Source: Prochlorococcus marinus CUG1417 (GTDB lineage Bacteria > Cyanobacteriota > Cyanobacteriia > PCC-6307 > Cyanobiaceae). Taken from it: a stretch of DNA of 64,000 nucleotides. The notes under the pieces are model-generated. The model was not told where the DNA came from, searched no databases, and was given only the letters and a program-made list of their open reading frames with translations. The translations under genes were made by a program, and so were the position numbers. Of this stretch, positions 55,226 to 62,734 are shown piece after piece. Location: contig NZ_JAAORN010000001.1 of the NCBI RefSeq assembly GCF_017695975.1, forward strand, positions 62,001 to 126,000, in the 5' to 3' direction. The first letter of the stretch is position 1. Every line of letters begins with the position of its first letter.

Positions 55226-55654
55226 ATGAATAACGAAATTAATCCCATCGAAGAGGATTTTAATGCAGCTTTATCAAGATATAAAGCAGGGCAAGATTTA
55301 ATTCCAATCGTTCAAGATTTTCAAAAAATTATACAGCAAATTCCAAATCATTTTGCTGCTTGGACTTGTTTATCATGGCTTCAATTACTTTTGAAAAATA
55401 ATGAAGAAGCTTTGTCAGCTGCCAGACAAGCTGTTCGATTAAATCAGCAAGATCCACAAGCAAGAATGAATTTGTCTTTAGCTCTTTTGGCTACCAATAA
55501 TAAAGGTGTTAGGGATCATATTGAGTTAATAAAAAAAATGTCTATGATGATGCCAGATGTCAAAAGTGAGTTGAAAGAATCTGTTGAAGACGGATTAAGT
55601 AGATATCCAGATTGGCCTGAGTTAACTAAAGTAAAAAAATGGTTGGAATTTTAA
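55226..55654 (+). CDS. Tetratricopeptide-repeat protein, 142 residues
   Basis: This small soluble helical protein has one clear TPR pair: WTCLSWLQLLLKNNEEALSA and ARQAVRLNQQDPQARMNLSL near residues 50-90, then a helical end. TPRs mediate protein contacts. The gene lies 6 bases downstream of the A-type Fe-S carrier and 1 base before the LpxB-related gene, so it is part of a four-gene plus-strand unit. The partner protein is unknown. Confidence 0.75.
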   Translation: MNNEINPIEEDFNAALSRYKAGQDLIPIVQDFQKIIQQIPNHFAAWTCLSWLQLLLKNNEEALSAARQAVRLNQQDPQARMNLSLALLATNNKGVRDHIELIKKMSMMMPDVKSELKESVEDGLSRYPDWPELTKVKKWLEF

Positions 55655-55655
55655 A

Positions 55656-56858
55656 TTGTTTAAGATTTTAATACTAAGTAATGGGCATGGAGAAGATCTA
55701 TCTGGCAGTTTAATAGCTAAGGAATTCGTAAAAAGTGGTTATTCTGTTCATGCTTTGCCAATTGTTGGTATGGGAAACCATTACGAAAAAGAACAAATTA
55801 AGATTATCGGTAAAACTAAAGAATTTAGAACTGGAGGAATTGGCTATAATTCTTTCAAAGGAAGACTTACTGAGATATTAGGCGGAGAAATATTTTATGT
55901 TTTAAAAAAATTATATTTAACTTTTAAAATAAAAAAAAAATATGATTATTTTTTTGTAGTTGGAGATATTGTGCCAGTTTTTTTTGCATGGGTTTGTAAG
56001 AAAGATTTTTTTACATATCTAGTTGCTTATTCCAGCCATTATGAAGGGAAGTTGAAATTACCATGGCCTTCTAAATTTTTCTTGCTCTCACAAAAAGCAA
56101 AAAAAATATATACGAGAGATTCCCTTACAGCGAATGATTTAACATTGCAATTAAAAAAGAAAGTGTCTTTTTTAGGCAACCCATTTATGGATAAGTTTTT
56201 CCCAAGAAACAAAGAATTAAATAAAACTGAATTTAGTATTGGATTATTTCCAGGAAGTAGATTCCCTGAGATTTTAGATAATTTTGTTTTTATTTTAGAA
56301 GTATTAGAGGTATTGTCAGATTTAAGATATTTTCAAAAAATTCAGTTTAATTTTGCAATAGTTAATTCTCTATCTTCATTAAAAATAAAGGAGATATTTC
56401 AAAAAAGAGGATGGTTTAAAATAGAAAATATAAAAGATAATAATCTCTTGAAATTCCAATATAAATTTTTAGAAGTCAATATATATTGGAATAATTTTGA
56501 CAAAATATTATTGAAAAGTAGATGCTGTATCAGCATGGCAGGAACAGCAGCAGAGCAAGCGATTGGATTAGGAAAACCGGTTATTCAGATTGAAGGTAAA
56601 GGTCCACAATTTACAAAAACTTTTGCAGAAGCGCAAAGACGTTTGCTTGGAAAATATGTTTTTTGTGCCACTAATTATAAAGATAAGAATGATCAAATCA
56701 ATCAGACAATAAAATTGATCATAAAAACAATATACCTTTTACAGCTGAATAAGAAGTTTATGATCTCATGTAATGAAAATGCAAAAAAAAGACTGGGTGA
56801 AAACAAAGCTTGTCTTAAAATGGTTGATGATATGAATATTGTTATAAAAAATGACTAG
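55656..56858 (+). CDS. Lipid-A-disaccharide synthase-related protein
   Basis: This 400-residue protein starts at TTG 55656, one base after the TPR stop. It matches the LpxB-related family (TIGR03492 type) by ILSNGHGEDLSGSLIAKEF, HALPIVGMGNHYEKE, GLFPGSRFPEILDNF and MAGTAAEQAIGLGKPVIQIE near residue 295. It is a GT-B-type transferase. As the first LpxB-like gene at 2642 is only distantly similar, the two are not simple duplicates. The last 8 bases overlap the next gene. Confidence 0.82.
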   Translation: MFKILILSNGHGEDLSGSLIAKEFVKSGYSVHALPIVGMGNHYEKEQIKIIGKTKEFRTGGIGYNSFKGRLTEILGGEIFYVLKKLYLTFKIKKKYDYFFVVGDIVPVFFAWVCKKDFFTYLVAYSSHYEGKLKLPWPSKFFLLSQKAKKIYTRDSLTANDLTLQLKKKVSFLGNPFMDKFFPRNKELNKTEFSIGLFPGSRFPEILDNFVFILEVLEVLSDLRYFQKIQFNFAIVNSLSSLKIKEIFQKRGWFKIENIKDNNLLKFQYKFLEVNIYWNNFDKILLKSRCCISMAGTAAEQAIGLGKPVIQIEGKGPQFTKTFAEAQRRLLGKYVFCATNYKDKNDQINQTIKLIIKTIYLLQLNKKFMISCNENAKKRLGENKACLKMVDDMNIVIKND

Positions 56859-57120
56859 GGAGAATAATCAAAATAAGTTAAAACAAATTATCGATAATTT
56901 GTTATTAATAAATTTATTTACAGTCATTTTTTTTGCAATATTTTTTATTTTTGCAATCATCATGCAATTTAATGGCATATTTATTTTTATTAATTTTATT
57001 CAGACAGTTTGGAATCCTCTTATAGTTCCATTGATAACAATTCTTATTATTGGTGCTTTAGTAAACGGTATTAATTCTTGGTGGAGGCGTAAATTGCTTT
57101 CTCAAGAAGAGGATATTTAA
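56851..57120 (+). CDS. Two-helix membrane protein, 89 residues
   Basis: The ORF overlaps the end of the LpxB-related gene by 8 bases. Two hydrophobic segments are visible (IINLFTVIFFAIFFIF-type at residues 18-40, and IVPLITILIIGALVNGINSW at 56-75), then a basic end WWRRKLLSQEEDI. The 3' 50 bases overlap the convergent epimerase gene. No family was recognised; coupling to the LpxB-related gene suggests a membrane partner. Confidence 0.6.
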   Translation: MTRENNQNKLKQIIDNLLLINLFTVIFFAIFFIFAIIMQFNGIFIFINFIQTVWNPLIVPLITILIIGALVNGINSWWRRKLLSQEEDI

Positions 57121-57997
57121 AAGTATAATTTTTGAGTTTACTACTTATTACTTTTTGTCCTTCCAATACAACTTTTGCTCCATCTCCTAACAATATTTTT
57201 AAAACCGCTCCAGGTACTGGAAGTAAATTAGGTCTATTCAGACATTTGCCTAAAGTCTGGGAAAATTCTCTCATTAATACTGGATTTGGTGCAACAGCAT
57301 TAAATACTCCCGAATACTTTTTATCAACTAATGCTTGAGTAATTAATGCACACAAATCAGTTCTATGAATCCAACTCATCCATTGCTTACCATCTCCAAT
57401 TGGTCCACCTAATCCGACTTTAAATATAGGGAGCATTTTTCCTAATGCTCCTCCATCTGCCTCTAGAACTAGGCCAATTCTAAAAATAACTAACCTTGAG
57501 AAAAATGGTTTTTCAGCAGCGACTGCTTCCCATTTTTTGCAAAGATTAGCTAAAAAGTCTTTTCCTCCAATACTATTTTCAGTGAATTCCCCAGACAAAC
57601 TTGTACCGTAATAACCTATTGCTGATCCATTTATAATGACTTTTGGGTTAATTTTTAAATTTTTAAGTGTCTTCATCATAAATGTTGTTGTGTTAATACG
57701 ACTATTTTCAATCTCCTGTTTTTGTTCAGAAGTCCATTTTTTTTCTGCTATGGGTTCTCCCATCAGGTTAATAATTCCATCGGTCTCTCTTAAAATATTT
57801 AGAAGATTTTCGTTATTCCAGTTTTTTTCTTTTGATAAATCTATTTGAAAAAACTTAAACTTATTGAAATCTAAATCAACCTTTAATTTACTTATGGGTT
57901 TTCTACTTACAATGTATATTTCGTGATTTTCATTGAGTAGTGTTGGAACTAATTCTTTCCCAACAAATCCAGTGCAGCCAAGTAGTAAAAGACGCAT
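57071..57997 (-). CDS. NAD-dependent epimerase/dehydratase, TIGR01777 family
   Basis: This is a 308-residue SDR-type protein. The frame runs back to 58165, but the first 56 residues are unlike the family and ATG 57997 gives MRLLLLGCTGFVGKELVPTL, the proper Rossmann start. Diagnostics are DGIINLMGEPIAEKKWTSEQ, NGSAIGYYGTSLSGEFTE and GDGKQWMSWIHRTDLC near residue 225, which define the group that includes the SulA/YfcH proteins. Substrate unknown. The C-terminal coding sequence overlaps the convergent two-helix gene by 50 bases. Confidence 0.88.
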   Translation of the reverse strand: MRLLLLGCTGFVGKELVPTLLNENHEIYIVSRKPISKLKVDLDFNKFKFFQIDLSKEKNWNNENLLNILRETDGIINLMGEPIAEKKWTSEQKQEIENSRINTTTFMMKTLKNLKINPKVIINGSAIGYYGTSLSGEFTENSIGGKDFLANLCKKWEAVAAEKPFFSRLVIFRIGLVLEADGGALGKMLPIFKVGLGGPIGDGKQWMSWIHRTDLCALITQALVDKKYSGVFNAVAPNPVLMREFSQTLGKCLNRPNLLPVPGAVLKILLGDGAKVVLEGQKVISSKLKNYTFKYPLLEKAIYASTKN

Positions 57998-58133
57998 ATC
58001 ATATTGATGTTTATCATTTAAGGCTATTAAATTTTTTAGAGGTTTGTAATTATTATGCCGGTATGAATTTTTTTTAATATTTTTCAAACAAGTTTTTGTA
58101 TGATAGATTTCAAATAACTTTCTTGAATTTTTT

Positions 58134-58370
58134 ATGACAGATTCTATTCCAAAGAAACCTCTCAAGAAAGGAAGCTTAGTTTTTGTCGATAGAGAAAAGT
58201 ATATAAAAAGTATCGAGGCTCTAGCTAGTGATCACGATTTACCTAATTATGTGTTTGAAGGTCCTGGAGAGATTCTCTCAGTCAAAGATGAATATGCTCA
58301 GATTCGATGGCGCAGACCTGTTCCAGATGTTTGGTTGAAATTAGAACAACTTAAAGAATATTTGCAATAA
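58134..58370 (+). CDS. ndhO: NAD(P)H-quinone oxidoreductase subunit O
   Basis: NdhO is a small stroma/cytoplasm-side subunit of the cyanobacterial NDH-1 complex involved in cyclic electron flow and respiration. The 78 residues show the family patterns LKKGSLVFVDREKYIKSIEA, PNYVFEGPGEILSVKDEYA and IRWRRPVPDVWLKLEQLKEY. The gene is divergent from the epimerase gene whose start lies at 57997, with 136 bases between. Confidence 0.95.
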   Translation: MTDSIPKKPLKKGSLVFVDREKYIKSIEALASDHDLPNYVFEGPGEILSVKDEYAQIRWRRPVPDVWLKLEQLKEYLQ

Positions 58371-58380
58371 AGTTTTGTAT

Positions 58381-59058
58381 CTAAAAATTTTTATTTTTTT
58401 TCTCTGTAGACATCTTTGATAGGATTCTTTTTGCTTCTTTGATCATTTCCTTACCATCAAATAAGTAATTATCTACATATCCTTGTGTATATCTATCAAA
58501 TTCTGATAGTGCATCTTTAACTTGTGAAAAACAATGATAAAGATCGAGGCCTAAAGCTGAAATAGACTTTGGAACTATTTGTTTGTTATAAATTTTTTCA
58601 ACTTTTTCTATTTTCTTTTGTGAAATACTAATGTAAATGCAAAAATTTTCCATTAGTTGGTCATCATATGGATCTGCAGATAGTTCTTTTATTTCGTTGT
58701 TCAAAGGTTTAATTATTTGATTAATTAATCTAGTGATTGGCGTATAAATTTCTTTGATCCAAGCTTCCACCTCTTTGTCCTTAATTGAAGAATTATATTT
58801 TTTTGAATTAAATTTATCTTCCCAATTTTCATTTAATGAATCAAATGATGAACTGGAAGAGAAAATACTTCTATCATATTGTTCTTTTTTGATAGGATCA
58901 TTTAGAGTCTCCCATGCATTTTGTATTGCAATAAAACGTTCTTTTTTCCCGCCTGCATCAGGATGATGTTTCTTAACTAAAGAACGATATGAAGATTTAA
59001 TTTCATTTCTGGTTGCATTTTTTTTGAGACCTAATTCTTCATATAAATTTTTTTCCAT
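58381..59058 (-). CDS. J-domain (DnaJ-like) protein
   Basis: This is a 225-residue protein with an N-terminal J domain, KNLYEELGLKKNATRNEIKS, and the essential HPD in HHPDAGGKK near residue 32. The remaining 150 residues are acidic and helical, with no Gly/Phe region or zinc-finger domain, so it is a type III J protein that would stimulate DnaK ATPase at particular clients. It follows cysK on the same strand by 16 bases. Its client is unknown. Confidence 0.88.
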   Translation of the reverse strand: MEKNLYEELGLKKNATRNEIKSSYRSLVKKHHPDAGGKKERFIAIQNAWETLNDPIKKEQYDRSIFSSSSSFDSLNENWEDKFNSKKYNSSIKDKEVEAWIKEIYTPITRLINQIIKPLNNEIKELSADPYDDQLMENFCIYISISQKKIEKVEKIYNKQIVPKSISALGLDLYHCFSQVKDALSEFDRYTQGYVDNYLFDGKEMIKEAKRILSKMSTEKKNKNF

Positions 59059-59074
59059 TTTTATAAATTATGGA

Positions 59075-60043
59075 TTAAAGATAACCATCTTTTCTGGCTT
59101 GAATTGGAGTATTCGATTCAAACATTGCTGTTGATAAATATCTTTCACCAAAACTTGGAAGAATAACTATCAATCTTTTATTTATTAATTCTTTTCTCTC
59201 AGCAATTTTTATAGTTGCTGCCAGAGCTGCACCGCTGCTGATGCCAGATAAAAGACCTTCTAATCGAGCTAATAAACGCCCATAATAAAATGCTTCATCG
59301 TCATCTATTTTTATAATTTCATCAATTAATTTGGTATTCAGTACTTTCGGTACGAAACCTGCTCCTATTCCTTGAATTGAATGAGATCCTGCTTTTTCTC
59401 CAGAAATGACAGCACTTTTTTTTGGCTCTACAGCATAAATTTTGCAATTTGGATTAACTTTTTTCAAAAAACGTGCGCATCCAGTAATTGTTCCTCCTGT
59501 TCCTACTCCTGTAACAAGTCCATCTAAATTGTTGTTGGATTGGGCCCATATTTCTTGAGCCGTTGTTCTTTCATGAATATCTGGATTAGCAAAGTTTTCA
59601 AATTGATTAAATTGATAGCTATTTGCAATGCTTGAAGACAAATCATTAGCTAAGTCTAAGGCTCCTTTCATTCCTTCCTCCCCTGGAGTTAGCTGTAATT
59701 CAGCTCCATATGCTCTCAACATAGCCCTTCTTTCAATACTCATCGTATCAGGCATAGTTAATATCAATTTATAGCCTTTTGCTGCAGCGACCATCGCTAG
59801 TGCTATACCAGTATTTCCACTTGTTGCTTCAATCAACGTAGTTTTATCTGGCGTTATCAATCCTTCATCTTCAGCTTTACATAACATTGAATAAGCAATT
59901 CGATCTTTTACAGAAGCAGATGGATTGAAACTTTCAAGCTTAGCTATTATTTCTGGATAACAATCAAAATACTTTCTGATTCGATTTAATTTTACTAACG
60001 GGGTATTTCCAACTAGAGAAGTTATATCATTTGCTATTTCCAT
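59075..60043 (-). CDS. cysK: Cysteine synthase (O-acetylserine sulfhydrylase)
   Basis: CysK joins O-acetylserine and sulfide to make cysteine. The 322 residues carry the PLP Lys in NPSASVKDRIAY, the TSGNTGIALA loop near residue 71, GVGTGGTITG near 178, and the C-terminal SGAALAATIKIAERKE with the PLP-ring Ser. The final YLSTAMFE is also standard. It complements cysH at 24361 in sulfate assimilation. The 152 bases ahead of the divergent 90-residue gene must hold its promoter. Confidence 0.95.
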   Translation of the reverse strand: MEIANDITSLVGNTPLVKLNRIRKYFDCYPEIIAKLESFNPSASVKDRIAYSMLCKAEDEGLITPDKTTLIEATSGNTGIALAMVAAAKGYKLILTMPDTMSIERRAMLRAYGAELQLTPGEEGMKGALDLANDLSSSIANSYQFNQFENFANPDIHERTTAQEIWAQSNNNLDGLVTGVGTGGTITGCARFLKKVNPNCKIYAVEPKKSAVISGEKAGSHSIQGIGAGFVPKVLNTKLIDEIIKIDDDEAFYYGRLLARLEGLLSGISSGAALAATIKIAERKELINKRLIVILPSFGERYLSTAMFESNTPIQARKDGYL

Positions 60044-60195
60044 GAAAAAATTATTTAAATTGCAAAATTAAATCTCCTATTTATATAATAATTGGATTTA
60101 AAGATCTTTTATATAATTTTCCAAAAGAATTTAAATTAAAATAACTTTCAGAGGAAGAATATTTATTATTATGTAAGTGTGTTTTGATAATTATT

Positions 60196-60468
60196 ATGTA
60201 TTCGTTGGAACTAAGTCTCAGATATTCACCTTTTCCACTTTCAATTCAGAAGAAAGAACTTGATGATGTTCGGAGAATTTATGATGAAATAAAAAATTCT
60301 ATGAATGAAACTTTAGAAAATACAAAGTTGATTGAATTAAGGTGTGACAAAGTCCAAGATAAATTAATTGCTGTAAGAGCTCAAGAAATTATTTCTGTGC
60401 AGATGTATGAAAAATCATCTGTAGCAACAGGATCTAAAAAACCAGGATTTTCTCTAAACATAGATTGA
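60196..60468 (+). CDS. Conserved hypothetical protein, 90 residues
   Basis: The frame opens at TTG 60184, but ATG 60196 (MYSLELSLRYSPFPLSIQKK) is the better start. The protein is small, helical and soluble, with DDVRRIYDEIKNSMNETLEN and a Lys/Ser-rich tail ending GSKKPGFSLNID. No family was recognised. It lies 8 bases ahead of the ABC ATPase gene and is probably cotranscribed with it. Confidence 0.65.
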   Translation: MYSLELSLRYSPFPLSIQKKELDDVRRIYDEIKNSMNETLENTKLIELRCDKVQDKLIAVRAQEIISVQMYEKSSVATGSKKPGFSLNID

Positions 60469-60476
60469 TTTAATAA

Positions 60477-61151
60477 ATGAGAGATGATTTTGAAAATGAA
60501 ATACCTCATATTCATTTCAAAGATGTCTCTTTTTCATATCCAGGGAAAGAGGAAAATTTAATTTTTAAATGTAATTTCTCAATAAAACAATCTGGATTTT
60601 GGATGGTAGTTGGTAAAAATGGAAGTGGAAAAAGTACTCTTTTAAAATTAATTAATGGAATTATTAAACCCAAAAATGGAATCATTAATTCTAAAGCAAA
60701 CATTGGCATGGTATTTCAAAATCCTGATCATCAAATATTGATGCCAAACTGCAGGAGTGAACTGCTTATTAATATTAATCAAGATATAAGTAATTATGAA
60801 ATTAATAAAAAAATTGAATATGTGCTTGATAAGGTAGGCCTAAATGGTTTTGAAAAAAGGCCAGTGCATACTTTAAGCGGTGGGCAAAAACAACGCTTAA
60901 CTATTGCATGCGCTCTTATAAGTAATAGAAATCTTATTCTTTTGGATGAACCTACAGCTTTACTTGATCAAAACAGCCAATTAAAAGTTTTAAAAACTAT
61001 TAAAAATCTAACAAGTGACCATAAAAAACCCTTATCCGCTTTATGGATCACTCACCGTTACGAAGAATTAACTTATGCTGATGCAGTAGCAGAATTAAAA
61101 AATGGTATTTTATCTAGATGGCAAGAACCATCAAAATTTCAAAATAATTAA
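60477..61151 (+). CDS. ABC transporter ATPase (CbiO/ECF-type)
   Basis: This 224-residue stand-alone ATPase has Walker A VGKNGSGKSTLLK near residue 43, the Q-loop MVFQNPDHQIL that marks CbiO/EcfA-like proteins, signature LSGGQKQRLTIAC near 139, Walker B LILLDEPTALLD and switch His in LWITHRYEEL. Such proteins energise uptake modules for vitamins or metals; no partner membrane gene is next to it, so the substrate is unknown. It is the last gene before the tRNA-Asn island. Confidence 0.85.
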   Translation: MRDDFENEIPHIHFKDVSFSYPGKEENLIFKCNFSIKQSGFWMVVGKNGSGKSTLLKLINGIIKPKNGIINSKANIGMVFQNPDHQILMPNCRSELLININQDISNYEINKKIEYVLDKVGLNGFEKRPVHTLSGGQKQRLTIACALISNRNLILLDEPTALLDQNSQLKVLKTIKNLTSDHKKPLSALWITHRYEELTYADAVAELKNGILSRWQEPSKFQNN

Positions 61152-61200
61152 TTAATCTACTTGTCATAAGGCACTTTAAAGAGTTAAATTCATTTTATAT

Positions 61201-61272
<72 letters not shown>

Positions 61273-61292
61273 TTTTAAAGTCTCGAAAAGTC

Positions 61293-61310
61293 ATGCAAAG
61301 TTATGCAAAG
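61293..61310 (+). repeat. Short tandem repeat of ATGCAAAG with 10-base period
   Basis: ATGCAAAG occurs at 61293-61300 and 61303-61310, 10 bases apart (one helical turn), just past the tRNA repeat. Such helically phased repeats next to an attachment core are used by recombinases as arm sites. It could also be chance. Confidence 0.35.
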
Positions 61311-61334
61311 TCACCTAAAAGGTGACTTTTTTTT
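61309..61334 (+). terminator. Strong Rho-independent terminator behind tRNA-Asn
   Basis: Stem AGTCACCT (61309-61316) and AGGTGACT (61320-61327) are exact reverse complements around the 3-base loop AAA, followed by eight T (61327-61334). It would end tRNA-Asn transcription 37 bases past the gene. It lies inside the mini-island, so the island brings its own terminator. Confidence 0.88.
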
Positions 61335-61366
61335 GCCTATGACTACCTTCTCAATGAAAAATGTCT

Positions 61367-61415
61367 AGACGAATAATGACACTATAGTGAAATTTTATTC
61401 GTCCATTATTCGTCT
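61367..61415. repeat. Perfect 12-base inverted repeat with central palindrome
   Basis: AGACGAATAATG (61367-61378) and CATTATTCGTCT (61404-61415) are exact reverse complements. The spacer holds CACTATAGTG (61380-61389), a perfect 10-base palindrome. Arms and palindrome resemble binding sites of a recombinase or repressor. Confidence 0.65.
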
Positions 61416-61434
61416 TTTTATTCATCTTTTAGCA

Positions 61435-61448
61435 AAAATATTCGTCCA
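61435..61448 (+). repeat. Left copy of the 14-base island direct repeat
   Basis: AAAATATTCGTCCA is repeated exactly at 62163-62176. Both copies lie outside the two cargo genes and near other ATTCGTC copies (61397, 61408, inverted 61368; right side 62156). Confidence 0.65.
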
Positions 61449-61490
61449 GATTTTTAGTCACTTTTCCTGCTATTTCTCACGTTTTTATCC

Positions 61491-61673
61491 TCAGTCGCAA
61501 TAAATTAAACAATTCTGATTAGTCGGATGTTTTCTACATTCCTTATCCCAAAAGTTTTGAAACTCAGAATTACATTTTTCTAGTTCTTGTGGAGTCTCAT
61601 TCAAGTTTAACCCTGCATAATTAAATGCAGTTAGGTATCTTGGAAGGACATTGAATTGATTGAATAGTTTCAT
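61491..61673 (-). CDS. Cysteine-containing small protein, 60 residues (mini-island cargo)
   Basis: ATG 61673 follows a perfect ribosome site AGGAGGT (61677-61683 on the minus strand) three bases away, which is rare in this AT-rich genome and supports translation. The product starts MKLFNQFNVLPRYLTAFNYA and has four cysteines late in the chain: Cys34, Cys46, Cys55 and Cys59 (the last in LIYCD). No signal peptide. No family was recognised. A second AGGAGG lies 26 bases upstream, without a start codon. It is divergent from the 105-residue gene with 161 bases between. Confidence 0.6.
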   Translation of the reverse strand: MKLFNQFNVLPRYLTAFNYAGLNLNETPQELEKCNSEFQNFWDKECRKHPTNQNCLIYCD

Positions 61674-61834
61674 AAGACCTCCTAGATCTATATCTATATT
61701 GTCCTCCTATTAACTTGAAATTCATAGAGTATTATTACCCGAGTAGAAGTGCTTTGAGGTATCATCAAGAATTTCCATAAAAAATAAACTATCATTTATA
61801 GAATTAATGAAAAGAAAATAATCTTTGATATTTA

Positions 61835-62152
61835 ATGTTGCGACTTCTTCCTCTACCGATTTTTATTTGCATTTATCTATTCTCTTGGTGGAGATGTAAA
61901 AAAAATATTATCGCTAGTGATGAGCAACTAAAACCATGCATTGATTGGGCATATGTAAAAAATTTACCGATCCCACCAAAACCTTCATTTATCGAGTTTT
62001 ATATTGTTTATGTTTCTTCTTTTTTTAAATTCCCCTTTGGGATAATTGTTCAACAACTACCTTTCTCAAAGAAAGTAAGATATTACGAAAGAGAAATGAA
62101 ATTAATATTTGATAAATGGAATTTAGAAAAAATTAAAAAAATAAAAAACTAA
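61835..62152 (+). CDS. Membrane-anchored hypothetical protein, 105 residues (mini-island cargo)
   Basis: ATG 61835 to TAA 62152. The N-terminus is a hydrophobic segment (LLPLPIFICIYLFSWWRC) that looks like a signal anchor, then a polar region with Trp39 and Pro-rich NLPIPPKPSFIE, a second hydrophobic stretch FYIVYVSSFFKFPFGIIVQQ (residues 55-74) and a basic, Lys-rich tail. No family was recognised. The gene is divergent from the 60-residue gene and both lie between the 14-base repeats, as if they were a cargo unit. Confidence 0.5.
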   Translation: MLRLLPLPIFICIYLFSWWRCKKNIIASDEQLKPCIDWAYVKNLPIPPKPSFIEFYIVYVSSFFKFPFGIIVQQLPFSKKVRYYEREMKLIFDKWNLEKIKKIKN

Positions 62153-62162
62153 TTTATTCGTC

Positions 62163-62176
62163 AAAATATTCGTCCA
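62163..62176 (+). repeat. Right copy of the 14-base island direct repeat
   Basis: AAAATATTCGTCCA, exact match of 61435-61448. Directly before it is TTTATTCGTC (62153-62162), also present at 61394-61403, so the two motifs appear in the same order on both sides. Confidence 0.65.
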
Positions 62177-62246
62177 TTTTCTTATTTTTTTCATATATGT
62201 CATGACATATTGTTTCATATCAAGACATATTTTGTTTAATGCTCGA

Positions 62247-62261
62247 CCGCCCGGGGAGTTT
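62247..62261 (+). repeat. Right copy of tRNA-Asn 3' end direct repeat (attR-like)
   Basis: CCGCCCGGGGAGTTT is identical to 61261-61275. Upstream of it the sequence is not tRNA, so this copy is a fragment, not a gene. It marks the far end of the mini-island. Confidence 0.8.
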
Positions 62262-62734
62262 AATAAAAATTTTAAAATTATTAAAAGACTTCACAAGTCT
62301 CTTTTTTTAATATCCATAAATTGAACTAGAAGCAAATAAAAGATTTATTAAATTTCTTATATTATTTCACGTATATATATTTTTCTGATGAATAAAAACT
62401 TACTTGATAGCGAGTCTACTTCTATCGCATTATTAGATTTTTATTAGGAATAATTAGAAAAGCAATAAGTACTTGTCGAAATATTTTTATTACTCTTTGG
62501 AATACTGAGTTAATTTGAAAATATTCTATATGCATCATCGGGTTTAATCTTTAAAAATCTCCGATTATTATTTCATTAAAATAAATATATCTTAGAAAGA
62601 ATTTTATTCACTAATTTTATATTCATAAGATCTAATTAAGAGGCTTGTAAATCTTTTTCTTTAAATTTTTAAAAATAAATTTTTGGCATCAGCTTTAATA
62701 GTTTTTATATGAAGTTAAATATTTTTAATTTTAC
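62262..62734. other. 473 bases without a gene
   Basis: After the terminator-like hairpin (62286-62308) I find no ORF with good support on either strand. A 19-codon run at 62388-62447 (MNKNLLDSESTSIALLDFY) is too short to call. The rest is AT-rich and probably decayed or regulatory DNA at the border of the polysaccharide genes. Confidence 0.6.
62286..62308 (+). terminator. Probable original tRNA-Asn terminator, displaced by the island
   Basis: AGACTT (62286-62291), loop CAC, AAGTCT (62295-62300) is a perfect 6-bp stem followed by a T run (62302-62308), 25 bases past the right repeat copy. In an uninterrupted tRNA-Asn locus this would lie 25 bases behind the end of the tRNA repeat, just where a terminator is expected. 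Confidence 0.65.

Larger units (their letters stand above)
61276..62261 (+). mobile_element. Small tRNA-Asn mini-island, 986 bases
   Basis: The segment runs from the first base after the left tRNA repeat to the end of the right repeat. It contains a terminator, an inverted repeat, a 14-base direct repeat pair and two divergent small genes. No integrase or transposase is present, so it can only move if a recombinase acts in trans, or it is a degraded remnant. The layout (tRNA 3' end plus repeat plus cargo) is like tRNA-integrating elements and the tycheposons described in Prochlorococcus; that link is inference. Confidence 0.6.

Noticed and set aside
57998-58165. Longer start of the epimerase gene at 58165
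   Set aside because: The preceding 56 residues have no family similarity and the Rossmann start lies at ATG 57997; the extension also crosses the start of ndhO.
62388-62447. 19-codon ORF MNKNLLDSESTSIALLDFY in the gene-free region
   Set aside because: Too short and without a ribosome site; it could be a relic of a decayed gene but nothing supports it.
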